Shown: positions 11,163-19,346 of the stretch, piece after piece
Numbering within the stretch: the first letter of the stretch is position 1
Layout: each line of letters begins with the position of its first letter
From: Azonexus sp. R2A61
Lineage (GTDB): Bacteria > Pseudomonadota > Gammaproteobacteria > Burkholderiales > Rhodocyclaceae
Assembly (NCBI RefSeq): GCF_021401135.1
Contig: NZ_JACBFO010000004.1
Coordinates: 62,001 to 126,000, forward strand
Length of the DNA: 64,000 nucleotides
Direction: 5' to 3'
Program-made: the position numbers and the translations under genes
Notes under the pieces: generated by a model
Database searches by the model: none
What the model was told of the DNA's origin: nothing
The model's input: the letters and a program-made list of their open reading frames with translations, nothing else

Positions 11163-12157
11163 TGAACCCGTCGGACGCCGACTACGCCCGCGCCGTCGAG
11201 CTGCTGCTCGCCGGTGAGCTGGTCGCCATCCCGACCGAGACGGTCTACGGTCTGGGCGCGGACGCCGCCAACCCGGCCGCCGTGGCGAAGATTTTTGCCG
11301 CCAAAGGCCGCCCGGCCGACCATCCGCTGATCGTCCATCTGGCCGGCCACGACGCCGTCGGACAATGGGCCGAGCAGGTGCCGGACGTCGCCTGGGAATT
11401 GATGGAAACCTTCTGGCCCGGCCCGCTGACGCTGATCCTGAAGAAGCAGGCCTGGGTGCCCGACGCCGTCACCGGCGGCCAGGACACCGTCGGCCTGCGC
11501 GTGCCGGGGCATCCGGTGGCGCTCGAACTGCTGCGCCGCTTCGCCGCCGCCAAGGGTGAGCGCGCCGGCATCGCCGCGCCCTCGGCCAACCGCTTCGGCC
11601 GCATCAGCCCGACCTCGGCCGCGCACGTCGCGGAGGAACTGGGCGAGCGCGTGCCGCTGATCCTCGACGGCGGTTCCTGCGCCGTCGGCATCGAATCGAC
11701 GATCATCGACTGCTCGCGCGGCGAGCCGACCGTGCTGCGCCCCGGCCACATCTCGCCGCTGCATCTGGAAGCGGTGCTCGGCCGCCGGCCGGCCATCGAG
11801 ACCAGCCAGGGGGCGCCGCGCGTTTCCGGCTCGCTGGAAGCGCATTACGCGCCGACGACGCCGCTGCGGCTGGTCAGCGGCGAGCGCCTGCTCGATTTCC
11901 TCAATGCCCAGCGACATCGCGGCGGCACTTGCGGCGTGATCAGTCCGAACCAGCCGCCGCAGGCCGGCATGCCGCACGCCTGGCGCCTGCTGCCGGCCGA
12001 GCCGGTCGGCTACGCGCACGAACTCTACGCGGCGCTGCGCGAGATGGACCACGCCGGCGTCGACCTGATCGTCGTCGAGGCGCTGCCGGATGGCCCGGAA
12101 TGGGCTGCCGTCGCCGACCGCCTGCGCCGCGCTGCGGCGGGTGCCGGGCAAAATTGA
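11162..12157 (+). CDS. tsaC: L-threonylcarbamoyladenylate synthase, Sua5/YrdC type
   Basis: The enzyme makes threonylcarbamoyl-AMP for the t6A modification of tRNAs that read ANN codons. The YrdC domain shows ELVAIPTETVYGLGADA, the KGRP(x)DHPLI loop and PSANRFGRISPTSA. At 331 residues it is the long form with a C-terminal Sua5 domain (after about residue 205). The ATG overlaps the purK stop. A tRNA gene lies 70 bases downstream, an apt but probably accidental neighbour. Confidence 0.92.
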   Translation: MNPSDADYARAVELLLAGELVAIPTETVYGLGADAANPAAVAKIFAAKGRPADHPLIVHLAGHDAVGQWAEQVPDVAWELMETFWPGPLTLILKKQAWVPDAVTGGQDTVGLRVPGHPVALELLRRFAAAKGERAGIAAPSANRFGRISPTSAAHVAEELGERVPLILDGGSCAVGIESTIIDCSRGEPTVLRPGHISPLHLEAVLGRRPAIETSQGAPRVSGSLEAHYAPTTPLRLVSGERLLDFLNAQRHRGGTCGVISPNQPPQAGMPHAWRLLPAEPVGYAHELYAALREMDHAGVDLIVVEALPDGPEWAAVADRLRRAAAGAGQN

Positions 12158-12164
12158 TCGGCAG

Positions 12165-12180
12165 CTGCGGTCGACCGCGG
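12165..12180. repeat. GGTCGACC palindrome copy between tsaC and tRNA-Ala
   Basis: CTGCGGTCGACCGCGG is nearly a perfect palindrome and lies 7 bases after the tsaC stop. The following bases GGGAAACTTGCAAAATCCGG loosely resemble the tails of other copies and contain the -35 region of the tRNA promoter. Confidence 0.75.
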
Positions 12181-12185
12181 GAAAC

Positions 12186-12216
12186 TTGCAAAATCCGGCT
12201 AGCGCTGGGCTATAAT
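12186..12216 (+). promoter_or_regulatory. Promoter of the tRNA-Ala gene
   Basis: A perfect TATAAT lies at 12211-12216, with TTGCAA at 12186-12191 (19-base spacing). The stretch between the -10 box and the mature tRNA starts GCGCGCC, a GC-rich discriminator of the kind linked to stringent control of stable RNA genes. Confidence 0.7.
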
Positions 12217-12227
12217 GCGCGCCTTAC

Positions 12228-12303
<76 letters not shown>

Positions 12304-12310
12304 GATTTTT

Positions 12311-12343
12311 GAAAAAAGCCTTGAACGATTCAGGGCTTTTTTC
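12311..12343 (+). terminator. Intrinsic terminator after tRNA-Ala
   Basis: GAAAAAAGCCTTGAA pairs with TTCAGGGCTTTTTTC across a CGA loop, giving about 15 pairs including one G-T. The 3' arm ends in a T-run. It starts 7 bases after the tRNA CCA end. Confidence 0.92.
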
Positions 12344-12449
12344 GTTTTCGGCAGTGCCGGCATTTCCCCGGCAGCGAATATCCAATATCCTTGCAGGATT
12401 CGTGAACGATTGACGGCCTGTCCGGCCGGGCTTTAGGAGACAAGTGACG

Positions 12450-12914
12450 ATGGCTTCGGTCAACAAGGTGATTCTCGTCGGCAATCTGGGTGCCGATCCG
12501 GAAACCCGCTACACCGCCAGCGGTGATGCGGTCTGCAATGTGCGGCTGGCCACCACCGAGAGCTGGAAGGACAAGAACAGCGGCGACAAGCGCGAGATCA
12601 CCGAGTGGCACCGGGTGGTCTTCTATCGTCGCCTGGCCGAGATCGCCGGCCAGTACCTGAAGAAAGGTTCCTCGGTCTACATCGAAGGTCGCATCAAGAC
12701 CCGCAAGTGGCAGGACAAGGACGGTCAGGACCGTTACACGACCGAGATCGAGGCGACCGAAATGCAGATGCTGGGCGGTCGTCAGGGAATGGGCGCGCCG
12801 GCCGGTCAGGGCGGTGGCGGCGGCTACGACGAGCCGACGGATTACGCGCCGGCACCGCCGAAGAACCGGCCGAAGCCGGCGTTCGACGATCTGGGCGACG
12901 ACATCCCGTTCTGA
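12450..12914 (+). CDS. ssb: Single-stranded DNA-binding protein
   Basis: SSB coats single-stranded DNA in replication, repair and recombination. The 154-residue protein has an OB fold starting [19 protein letters not shown], a Gly/Pro-rich tail and the acidic C-terminal tip ending DDIPF that recruits partner proteins. The ATG at 12450 sits 10 bases after AGGAG; a GTG at 12444 is too close to that site. An HDOD gene follows 10 bases later. Confidence 0.97.
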   Translation: MASVNKVILVGNLGADPETRYTASGDAVCNVRLATTESWKDKNSGDKREITEWHRVVFYRRLAEIAGQYLKKGSSVYIEGRIKTRKWQDKDGQDRYTTEIEATEMQMLGGRQGMGAPAGQGGGGGYDEPTDYAPAPPKNRPKPAFDDLGDDIPF

Positions 12915-12924
12915 GAGGCTCGCC

Positions 12925-13773
12925 ATGTCCAACGCCGTGACCTTCAGGATACTCGAGGATATCGCCAAGGATTTGTCGGGTGAGGAGATTACCTTCCCGA
13001 CTTTCCTGGACATCACTTTCCAGGTGCGTACGGCCCTCAAGGACCCGAACCTCAATGTCGATCAACTGGCCAAGCTGGTCGGCGCCGAACCGCTGATGAG
13101 CGCCAAGATCATCCGTATGGCCAATTCGGTGGCGCTCAATCCGTCGGGGCGCGAGATCGCCGATGTCAAGAATGCGATTGTCCGGGTCGGCATGGAGGCG
13201 GTGCGTACCGTGTCCTTCGCCGTGGCCATGGAGCAGTTGCTGAAGTCCAAGCAGATGCAGCCGTTCGAAGGCATTTCCAAACGGCTGTGGGAGCATACGG
13301 CGCACGTTGCCGCCTTGTCCCGCGTGCTCGCGCGGAAGCTGGCCAGGATCAACGGCGACGAGGCAATGTTTACCGGGCTGGTGCATGACCTGGGCGTCTT
13401 CTACCTGATGTCGCGCGCGGCCAATTTCCCGGAACTGGTTGCCGACAAGGTCGAACTGCATGCGTTGCTGGTCGGCTGGCACGACAACATCGGCCATGCG
13501 TTGCTGTCGGCGCTCGGTTCGCCGGAGTCGGTGCTGGTCGCCGTGCAGGAGCATGAGACGGATCGCGAGGTCAAGGAAATCAAGACCTTGTCGGATGTCC
13601 TCTACGTGGCCAACAAGATCGCCAACCGGACTGCCGGCTGGCGCGACGCCCAGTACGATGGCGAGGTCGATACCTCGGTGCTTGATCGCATCTTCGATGC
13701 CGAGACGCTGGCCGAAATCGTGGCCGAGTCGGAAGAGGAAGTGCAGTCGCTGAAGGCGGCGTTGGGCGGCTGA
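12925..13773 (+). CDS. HDOD-domain signalling protein
   Basis: This 282-residue protein has an HDOD domain over most of its length. Typical features are LVGAEPLMSAKIIRMANS near residue 55, the following VRVGMEAVRTVSFAVAM segment and HDLGVFYL. HDOD proteins are HD-related regulators without a confirmed enzymatic role, often in signalling or stress. There is no fused GGDEF, EAL or receiver domain. The start at 12925 is chosen because the upstream residues are an out-of-family low-complexity read-through of ssb. Confidence 0.85.
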   Translation: MSNAVTFRILEDIAKDLSGEEITFPTFLDITFQVRTALKDPNLNVDQLAKLVGAEPLMSAKIIRMANSVALNPSGREIADVKNAIVRVGMEAVRTVSFAVAMEQLLKSKQMQPFEGISKRLWEHTAHVAALSRVLARKLARINGDEAMFTGLVHDLGVFYLMSRAANFPELVADKVELHALLVGWHDNIGHALLSALGSPESVLVAVQEHETDREVKEIKTLSDVLYVANKIANRTAGWRDAQYDGEVDTSVLDRIFDAETLAEIVAESEEEVQSLKAALGG

Positions 13774-13802
13774 AACCGCCCGCTCCCTTTGTCTGTCGAT
13801 GT

Positions 13803-13829
13803 CGCCGGCCTAGAGCCGGCGAATTTTTT
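13803..13829 (+). terminator. Terminator embedded in the hldC stop codon region
   Basis: CGCCGGC, loop CTAGA, GCCGGCG is followed by AATTTTTT on the plus strand. It can end transcription of the HDOD gene. The loop contains the complement of the hldC stop codon (13810-13812), so the 3' half of the terminator is also hldC coding sequence. Confidence 0.85.
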
Positions 13830-14298
13830 CCAGCAACGCGGTGGTCGACGTCTGGTGGATGAACGGAATCGAATGCACCGTGCCGCCCCAGTCCCGGACT
13901 TCGCTGGCGCCGACGATCCGGTCGACCGGCCAGTCGCCGCCCTTGACCAGGATGTCCGGCCGGCACTCCAGGATTCGCTGCAGCGGGGTGTCTTCGTCGA
14001 ACCAGGTGACCAGCGAGACGCAGGCCAGCGAGGCCATTACCGCCAGGCGGTCGGCCAGCGCATTGACCGGCCGGTCGTCTCCCTTGCCCAGCCGCTTGAC
14101 CGACGCATCGCTGTTGAGTGCCACCACCATGCTGGTACCGAGTGCCGCTGCCTGCGCCAGATAAGTGACGTGGCCACGGTGCAGGATGTCGAAGCAGCCA
14201 TTGGTGAAGACCAGCGGCCGTGCCAGTTCGGCGGCTCTTGCGGTCAACGTCCCGGGCGGGCAGATTTTGCGTTCGAAGTCGGGCGGAAGATAGGACAT
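13810..14298 (-). CDS. hldC: D-glycero-beta-D-manno-heptose 1-phosphate adenylyltransferase (RfaE domain II)
   Basis: The enzyme activates heptose-1-phosphate with ATP on the way to ADP-heptose for the LPS inner core. The 162-residue protein matches only the nucleotidyltransferase half of E. coli HldE: FTNGCFDILHRGH with the HxGH motif at 40-43, and ILVKGGDW later. A separate kinase (HldA) would be encoded elsewhere, as is usual in betaproteobacteria. It lies 90 bases downstream of an MFS gene on the same strand. Confidence 0.93.
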   Translation of the reverse strand: MSYLPPDFERKICPPGTLTARAAELARPLVFTNGCFDILHRGHVTYLAQAAALGTSMVVALNSDASVKRLGKGDDRPVNALADRLAVMASLACVSLVTWFDEDTPLQRILECRPDILVKGGDWPVDRIVGASEVRDWGGTVHSIPFIHQTSTTALLEKIRRL

Positions 14299-14388
14299 GA
14301 GTGGGCGGAAAGGTTTTCGGATAGACCTTCATTGTAACCCGGCCTTCCTGCCGGCTCCGGCACACAGCCGGTTGCGGCGGGCGCTGGT

Positions 14389-15618
14389 TCAGCGTGGGGT
14401 CGGCGCGCTTTCGTCGAGCATTTCCAGCGCGCTTGGCGAGGTGCGGACCATCGGTTTCATCGGCGTCTGGTGGCCGACGTCGGCCGGCGTGCGGCGGGCC
14501 AGCCACCAGGTGCTGACGGCCAGCAGCGTCTGTACGGTGCAGAACCAGGCCGGCAGCGCGGCCGGGCCGAAACGCTGCATCAGCAGACCGGCGAGCAGCG
14601 GGCCGACACTGGCGCCAATGCCGTGCAGCAGGAGCAGCGAGCCGCTGCCGGCAATGATTTCCGGTTTTTCCAGGCGGTCCATCAGCCGGGCCACCGCCAG
14701 CGGATAGAGCGCGAAGGCGATGCCGCCGTAGGCAAACACCGCCACCAGCATGACGCCGAGGCGCTGGCTTTCCGACCAGAGCAAGGTGGCGGCGAGCAGG
14801 GCTGCCGTGATGGCGACGACGCTGATCACGTAACCGCGGTCGATATGGTCGGTCAGGCGGCCGATCGGCCACTGGCAGACGGCACCGCCGACAATCGCCG
14901 TGGTCATCACCCAGGCCACGTCGCCCGGTGCCAGCCCGCTGCTGCTGGCCCATACCGCGCCCAGGCTCCAGAAGGCACCTTGCGCCAGTCCGCTGAGCAG
15001 ACCTGCGGTACAGGCGACCGGCGCACGGCCGAACAGTGTGCGCAGACCGATGCCGTGAACCGTGTCCACTACCGGTTGGGCCAGTCGGGTGGCGGCCACC
15101 GGCATCACGGCTGCGCAAATCGACAGCGCGGCAATCGAGAACAGGATGTGACCGGCCGGATCGGCCCAGTGCAACAATTGCTGGGAAACCGCCAACGCCC
15201 CGAGGTTGACCGCCATGTAAGTGGCGAAGATCCGGCTGCGCTGGTCCGGTGCCGCGTGGCTGTTCAGCCAGCTTTCGATGGTGGTGTACAGGCCGACCAT
15301 CCCCATGCCGGTGATCAGGCGCAGCACGGCCCAGGCCCATGGATTGGTCAGCAGTTCGTGGCCGAGCGCGGCGCAGGCGATGGCGGCGGTGAAGAAGGCG
15401 AAGGCGCGGACATGGCCGACGCGCCGGATCATCATCGGCCCGAGGTAGGTACCGGCCAGGAAGCCGACAAAGTACATGGCGCCGATCGCGCCCAGCGTCT
15501 GGCTGCCGAAGCCTTCGATGCCGCCCCGCACGGCGAGCAGGGTGCCGAGCAGGCCGCTGCCGAGCAGCAGCAGGGCGACGCCGAGCAGCAGGGCGATCAG
15601 GGGAAATATCGCGGTCAT
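14389..15618 (-). CDS. MFS transporter, YcaD-like
   Basis: This 409-residue membrane protein has about 12 hydrophobic segments. The first half shows MFS features such as the loop MIRRVGHVRAF and the helix LITGMGMVGLYTTIESWLN, which resembles the YcaD/Mlr branch of the family. The second half contains GAVCQWPIGRLTDHIDRG. The substrate is unknown. It follows the MerR-type regulator gene by 19 bases on the same strand and is probably co-transcribed with it. Confidence 0.8.
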   Translation of the reverse strand: MTAIFPLIALLLGVALLLLGSGLLGTLLAVRGGIEGFGSQTLGAIGAMYFVGFLAGTYLGPMMIRRVGHVRAFAFFTAAIACAALGHELLTNPWAWAVLRLITGMGMVGLYTTIESWLNSHAAPDQRSRIFATYMAVNLGALAVSQQLLHWADPAGHILFSIAALSICAAVMPVAATRLAQPVVDTVHGIGLRTLFGRAPVACTAGLLSGLAQGAFWSLGAVWASSSGLAPGDVAWVMTTAIVGGAVCQWPIGRLTDHIDRGYVISVVAITAALLAATLLWSESQRLGVMLVAVFAYGGIAFALYPLAVARLMDRLEKPEIIAGSGSLLLLHGIGASVGPLLAGLLMQRFGPAALPAWFCTVQTLLAVSTWWLARRTPADVGHQTPMKPMVRTSPSALEMLDESAPTPR

Positions 15619-15637
15619 GGCTCAAAGGGCTGCAGGG

Positions 15638-16555
15638 TCAGCCCCGATTGTGCCTGCCTCCGCGGAAATCGGCCAGCGCCGCCAGGGTCTGCGGCAGATC
15701 GTGGATGATCTCGATGCCCGGTGTCGACGACAATTTCCGGACCCCGCTGCCGCCGGCCCACAGGGCCACCCTGTCGGGCAGCAGGCGGCGCAGTTGCTCG
15801 AGCAGCCCGGGAATGCGGCGTGCCGGAAAGGCCACCGAGAACGACAGGGCGACGATGTCGGCGGCGTGCGCATCGGCGGCACGGGCGATCTCGAGCAGCG
15901 GCATCTGGGTGCCGAGCGGAATGCACTCGGCGCCTTCCAGGGCGAGCAGCGTCTCGACCATCAGCAGGCCGAGCACATGCGCTTCTTCGGAAACGCTGGT
16001 CAGGATCACCCGTGGCGTTCCACCGCCCGGCGGCAATCCTGCGATGGCCTGACGCAGCAGACGTTTGGTCAGCTCGGTGTACAGGTGTTCCTCGAACACC
16101 TCGATGCGCCCTTCTTCCCAGGCCAGGCCGATGCGCCAGGTCAGCGGCGCCACGGTGTCCTGGACAAACGCCTGCAGGCCCTGCCGGGCCAGGCGTTGCT
16201 GCATTTGTTGCAGGTAGGCGCCGGCGTCGTGCTGGCGGATCGGCTCGATCAAGGCCTCGATCGTCTCGTCGACGGCGGCTTTGATCGACTGGGTGCGCTT
16301 CGGCGAGCGTTTCGGTGTCAGCGCGGCCAGTTCGTCGGGGCTGGCGACGAGCAGCTTGCCCGGACGATGTCCTTGATCCATCAGGCGTTTGATGGTGCGC
16401 AGCCGCTCGACCTGGTCGGCCGGGTACTGACGCTCGCCGTGCGCGTCGCGCAGCGGGCAGGGGAAGCCATAGCGCCTTTCCCAGACTCGCAGCACATCTT
16501 TCGACAGGCCCGTGTCGCGCTCGACCATCGCGATGCTGAAGCTTGAGTTGTTCAT
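15638..16555 (-). CDS. CarH/LitR-type MerR regulator with cobalamin-binding light sensor
   Basis: This 305-residue protein has an N-terminal MerR helix-turn-helix (SIAMVERDTGLSKDVLRVWE, residues 7-26). A four-helix region follows with the CarH motif Trp146-x9-Glu156-His157, then a cobalamin-binding domain with ExHxxG (Glu191, His193, Gly196). In CarH these residues bind adenosylcobalamin, and light breaks its Co-C bond and releases the repressor from DNA. The protein is therefore very likely a B12 photoreceptor. The ATG at 16555 is preferred to a TTG at 16591. A perfect palindrome sits immediately upstream of this ATG, suggesting autorepression. It is divergent from the gpx operon. Confidence 0.92.
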   Translation of the reverse strand: MNNSSFSIAMVERDTGLSKDVLRVWERRYGFPCPLRDAHGERQYPADQVERLRTIKRLMDQGHRPGKLLVASPDELAALTPKRSPKRTQSIKAAVDETIEALIEPIRQHDAGAYLQQMQQRLARQGLQAFVQDTVAPLTWRIGLAWEEGRIEVFEEHLYTELTKRLLRQAIAGLPPGGGTPRVILTSVSEEAHVLGLLMVETLLALEGAECIPLGTQMPLLEIARAADAHAADIVALSFSVAFPARRIPGLLEQLRRLLPDRVALWAGGSGVRKLSSTPGIEIIHDLPQTLAALADFRGGRHNRG

Positions 16556-16556
16556 A

Positions 16557-16569
16557 TTGTCCTGGACAA
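16557..16569. promoter_or_regulatory. Operator 1, TTGTCC-T-GGACAA
   Basis: A perfect 13-base palindrome immediately upstream of the regulator start codon, covering its ribosome site. Its partner lies 74 bases away centre to centre, about seven helical turns. It is probably bound by the adjacent MerR/B12 regulator. Confidence 0.7.
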
Positions 16570-16584
16570 AACCTTTGTTTTGCG

Positions 16585-16613
16585 TTGACAAACCTTAATT
16601 CGATCTCTATCTT
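16585..16613 (+). promoter_or_regulatory. Promoter of the gpx-lipid operon
   Basis: A perfect TTGACA (16585-16590) and TATCTT (16608-16613) are separated by 17 bases. The start site would fall near 16620, placing operator 2 at about +10 to +24, where bound repressor would block transcription. Confidence 0.75.
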
Positions 16614-16629
16614 ACGAACAGAGTATTGA

Positions 16630-16644
16630 TTTGTCCAGGACAAA
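16630..16644. promoter_or_regulatory. Operator 2, TTTGTCC-A-GGACAAA
   Basis: A perfect 15-base palindrome of the same family as operator 1, located between the -10 box and the gpx ribosome site. I found no third copy in the window. Confidence 0.72.
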
Positions 16645-16654
16645 CGAGGTGATC

Positions 16655-17221
16655 ATGTCAATTTTCAGTGTTTGGCGGCTGTTGGGCTTGTTCGGTTTGT
16701 TCGGCCTTGGCGTTGCGCCTGCCGGCGTGCTGGCGGATGAATGTCCGCCGCTGTTGCGTCATGAGTTCAAGCGCTTGCAGGACGGCAAGCCGATGCCGCT
16801 TTGCCAGTTCGCCGGCAAGGTCCTGCTGGTGGTGAATACGGCCAGTTATTGCGGTTTCACCTCGCAGTACGACGGTCTGGAAAAACTGCATGCCCAGCTC
16901 AAGGACAAGGGCTTGGTGGTGATCGGCTTTCCGTCCAACGACTTCGGCTCGCAAGAGCCGGGCAGCGACAAGGAAATCGCCGATTTCTGCCGGCTCACCT
17001 ACGGGGTCGAGTTTCCGATGGCTGCCAAGACGACGGTGCGCGGGCGCCAGGCGAACCCCTTCTATCAGGAACTGGTGCGCATCACCGGCAGCACGCCGAA
17101 GTGGAATTTCCACAAATACCTGATCAGTCGCGATGGCCGCGAGGTTGTCGCCTATACCAGCCTGACCAAGCCGGACGACGGCGATCTGTTGCGCAAGATC
17201 GACGAATTCCTGGCCCGCTGA
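16655..17221 (+). CDS. Periplasmic glutathione peroxidase-family protein
   Basis: This 188-residue thiol peroxidase reduces hydroperoxides, including lipid hydroperoxides. The first 27 residues are a signal peptide (hydrophobic LLGLFGLFGLGV, cleavage after VLA), so it acts in the periplasm. The catalytic segment is NTASYCGFTSQY with peroxidatic Cys66 in place of selenocysteine; the Gln of FPSNDFGSQEPG and the Trp of PKWNFHKYL complete the catalytic set. The ATG at 16655 follows GAGGTG; an open frame eight codons longer runs through the operator and is not used. It is the first gene of a nine-gene operon. Confidence 0.93.
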   Translation: MSIFSVWRLLGLFGLFGLGVAPAGVLADECPPLLRHEFKRLQDGKPMPLCQFAGKVLLVVNTASYCGFTSQYDGLEKLHAQLKDKGLVVIGFPSNDFGSQEPGSDKEIADFCRLTYGVEFPMAAKTTVRGRQANPFYQELVRITGSTPKWNFHKYLISRDGREVVAYTSLTKPDDGDLLRKIDEFLAR

Positions 17222-17239
17222 GGCTTTCGGAGACCCGCC

Positions 17240-18574
17240 ATGAATGCACCGCTCAGATTTCCGGCCGATCATCCGCAGGGGCGCCAGCGCATCGCAGTGA
17301 TCGGCGCCGGCATCTCCGGTCTGGCCACCGCCTGGCTGTTGTCGCGCGAGCACGAGGTGACGCTGTTCGAAGCCGCCGATTATCTCGGCGGGCACACCAA
17401 TACGGTCGACGTCGAGCTGGAGGGAAAAAGTCATCCGGTCGACACCGGCTTCCTGGTCTTCAACGATCGCACCTATCCCAACCTGATCGCGTTGTTTGCC
17501 CTGCTCGGGGTCGAATCGGTGGCGACCGAGATGAGTTTTTCGGTGAGCCTGGAGCGGCCGGCGCTGGAATGGGCCGGGTCGTCGCTGGCCACTGTGTTCG
17601 GTCAGCCGGCCAACCTGCTGCGTCCGGGGTTCTGGCGCATGTTGTCCGACCTGCTGCGTTTCAATCGCGAGAGCACGGCCTGGCTGGCCGAGCACCCGGA
17701 CGACCGGCGCAGCGTCGGCCAGTATCTGGCCGAGCAAGGCTACTCGGCCGAATTCGCCGACTGGTACCTGCTGCCGATGGCGGCCGCCATCTGGTCCTGT
17801 CCGACCGGCCAGATGCGCGACATGCCGCTCGCCACCTTCATCCGCTTCTGCAACAACCACGGCCTGTTGCAGGTTTTCGACCGGCCGACCTGGCGCACGG
17901 TCAAAGGCGGCGGTCGCGAGTACGTGCGGCGCCTCGCCGGCCAGCTCGACGACATCCGCTTGGGCTGTCCGGTCCGCGCGGTAAGCCGCGATGCGCAGGG
18001 TCTGAGCCTGCATTTCGACGGCGGCGTCGAGCGTTACGATCAGGTTGTCTGCGCCTGTCACAGCGATCAGGCGCTGGCCATCCTCGGCGAGACCGCCGAT
18101 CCGGCGCAACGGGCCGTGCTGACGGCGGTGCGCTACCAGTCCAATCGTGCCCTGTTGCATACCGACGCTGCCCTGCTGCCGCGCCGTCGTCATCTGTGGT
18201 CGGCCTGGAATTACTTTGCCGGTGCCGGCGACGAACATGACCGGCCGGTCGGCGTTTCCTATCTGATCAACAAGCTGCAGCCACTGCCGTTCTCGACGCC
18301 GGTGGTGGTGACCCTGAATCCGGCCCGCGAACCGGACCCGGCCAAGGTGATCGCCGAATTCGATTATGCCCATCCGGTGTTCGACGCCGGCGCGATCGCC
18401 GCCCAGGCGGCGCTGGAGCGTGTTCAGGGGCAGGGCGGCATCTGGCTTGCCGGTGCCTGGGGGCGCTACGGCTTTCATGAAGATGGCCTGATGTCGGCGC
18501 TGCGCGTTGCCAACGCGCTCGGTGTGGCCGCGCCCTGGCAGGCTGCCGCGGCGCCGGCATATCGCTTTGCCTGA
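17240..18574 (+). CDS. FAD-dependent amine-oxidase-like oxidoreductase
   Basis: This 444-residue flavoprotein starts with an FAD-binding Rossmann fold (RIAVIGAGISGLATAWLL, GxGxxG at 22-27) and continues with FEAADYLGGHTNTVD and PVDTGFLVFND. The C-terminal FAD site reads GIWLAGAWGRYGFHEDGLMSA. The family is consistently found next to DUF1365 and cyclopropane-synthase genes, as here. Related flavoproteins act on phospholipid acyl chains in furan fatty-acid synthesis in Rhodobacter (known from that system; only inferred here). It lies 18 bases after gpx and 7 before the DUF1365 gene. Confidence 0.88.
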   Translation: MNAPLRFPADHPQGRQRIAVIGAGISGLATAWLLSREHEVTLFEAADYLGGHTNTVDVELEGKSHPVDTGFLVFNDRTYPNLIALFALLGVESVATEMSFSVSLERPALEWAGSSLATVFGQPANLLRPGFWRMLSDLLRFNRESTAWLAEHPDDRRSVGQYLAEQGYSAEFADWYLLPMAAAIWSCPTGQMRDMPLATFIRFCNNHGLLQVFDRPTWRTVKGGGREYVRRLAGQLDDIRLGCPVRAVSRDAQGLSLHFDGGVERYDQVVCACHSDQALAILGETADPAQRAVLTAVRYQSNRALLHTDAALLPRRRHLWSAWNYFAGAGDEHDRPVGVSYLINKLQPLPFSTPVVVTLNPAREPDPAKVIAEFDYAHPVFDAGAIAAQAALERVQGQGGIWLAGAWGRYGFHEDGLMSALRVANALGVAAPWQAAAAPAYRFA

Positions 18575-18581
18575 GACGACG

Positions 18582-19346
18582 ATGCACCCGCCGCCACGTC
18601 TGTTCCTCGGCCATGTGATGCACCGCCGGCTGCGGCCGGCGGTCAATGCCTTCGTCTATCCGGTGTTTTACGTCCAGTTGCCGTTGCGCCGTCTGGCGCA
18701 GGCAAATTGCGGGATTTTCTCGGTCGACCGCAGCAATCTGCTCAGTTTCCACAGCGCCGACCACGGGCCGCGCGACGGCTCGCCGTTGTTGCCGTGGATC
18801 GAGCTGATATTGCGCGAGCAGGGCTTGCCGGCCGACGGGGAGATCGTGCTGCAGACCTTCCCGCGGGTGCTCGGTTATGTCTTCAATCCGGTCAGCTTCT
18901 GGTTCTGCCATGCCCGGGACGGCGCACTGATCGCCATCCTGGCCGAGGTCAACAACACCTTCGGCGGTCATCACAGCTACCTGTTGCACGATTGCGGGCG
19001 GCCGCTGCCGGAAGGCGTCGAACTACGCGCCGACAAGGCTTTCCATGTCTCTCCCTTCTGTACGGTCGACGGCGGCTACCGCTTCCGTTTCCAGCGTCAG
19101 CGCAGCGTCCAGCTGGCCCGGATCGATTACGACGATGCCGAGGGAGAAGTGCTGCTCACCTCGATTTCCGGCAAGCCGAGGCAGTGGACCGCCAGTGCCC
19201 TGTTGCTCGCCTTCCTGCGCATGCCCTGGCTGACGCTCGGGGTGATGGCGCGCATTCACTGGCAGGCCCTGCGTCTGTGGTGCAAGGGCGTTCCCTTCTT
19301 CGGCGCCCGCCTGCCGGCAACCTCCCTACAGGAAACGAACAAATGA
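18582..19346 (+). CDS. DUF1365 protein
   Basis: This 254-residue protein of the DUF1365 family begins LFLGHVMHRRLRPAVNAFVYPVF and contains the hallmark FPRVLGYVFNPVSFWFCH. The biochemical activity is not established, but the family is strongly tied to the flavoprotein before it and the CFA-type methyltransferase after it. Its stop overlaps the next start (ATGA), so the two are translationally coupled. There is a hydrophobic segment near the C-terminus but no signal peptide. Confidence 0.9.
   Translation: MHPPPRLFLGHVMHRRLRPAVNAFVYPVFYVQLPLRRLAQANCGIFSVDRSNLLSFHSADHGPRDGSPLLPWIELILREQGLPADGEIVLQTFPRVLGYVFNPVSFWFCHARDGALIAILAEVNNTFGGHHSYLLHDCGRPLPEGVELRADKAFHVSPFCTVDGGYRFRFQRQRSVQLARIDYDDAEGEVLLTSISGKPRQWTASALLLAFLRMPWLTLGVMARIHWQALRLWCKGVPFFGARLPATSLQETNK

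Noticed and set aside
13580..15625. A 681-codon minus-strand frame across hldC and the MFS gene.
   Set aside because: It is a frame-shifted reading of two real genes on the same strand and is Arg/Pro-rich throughout.
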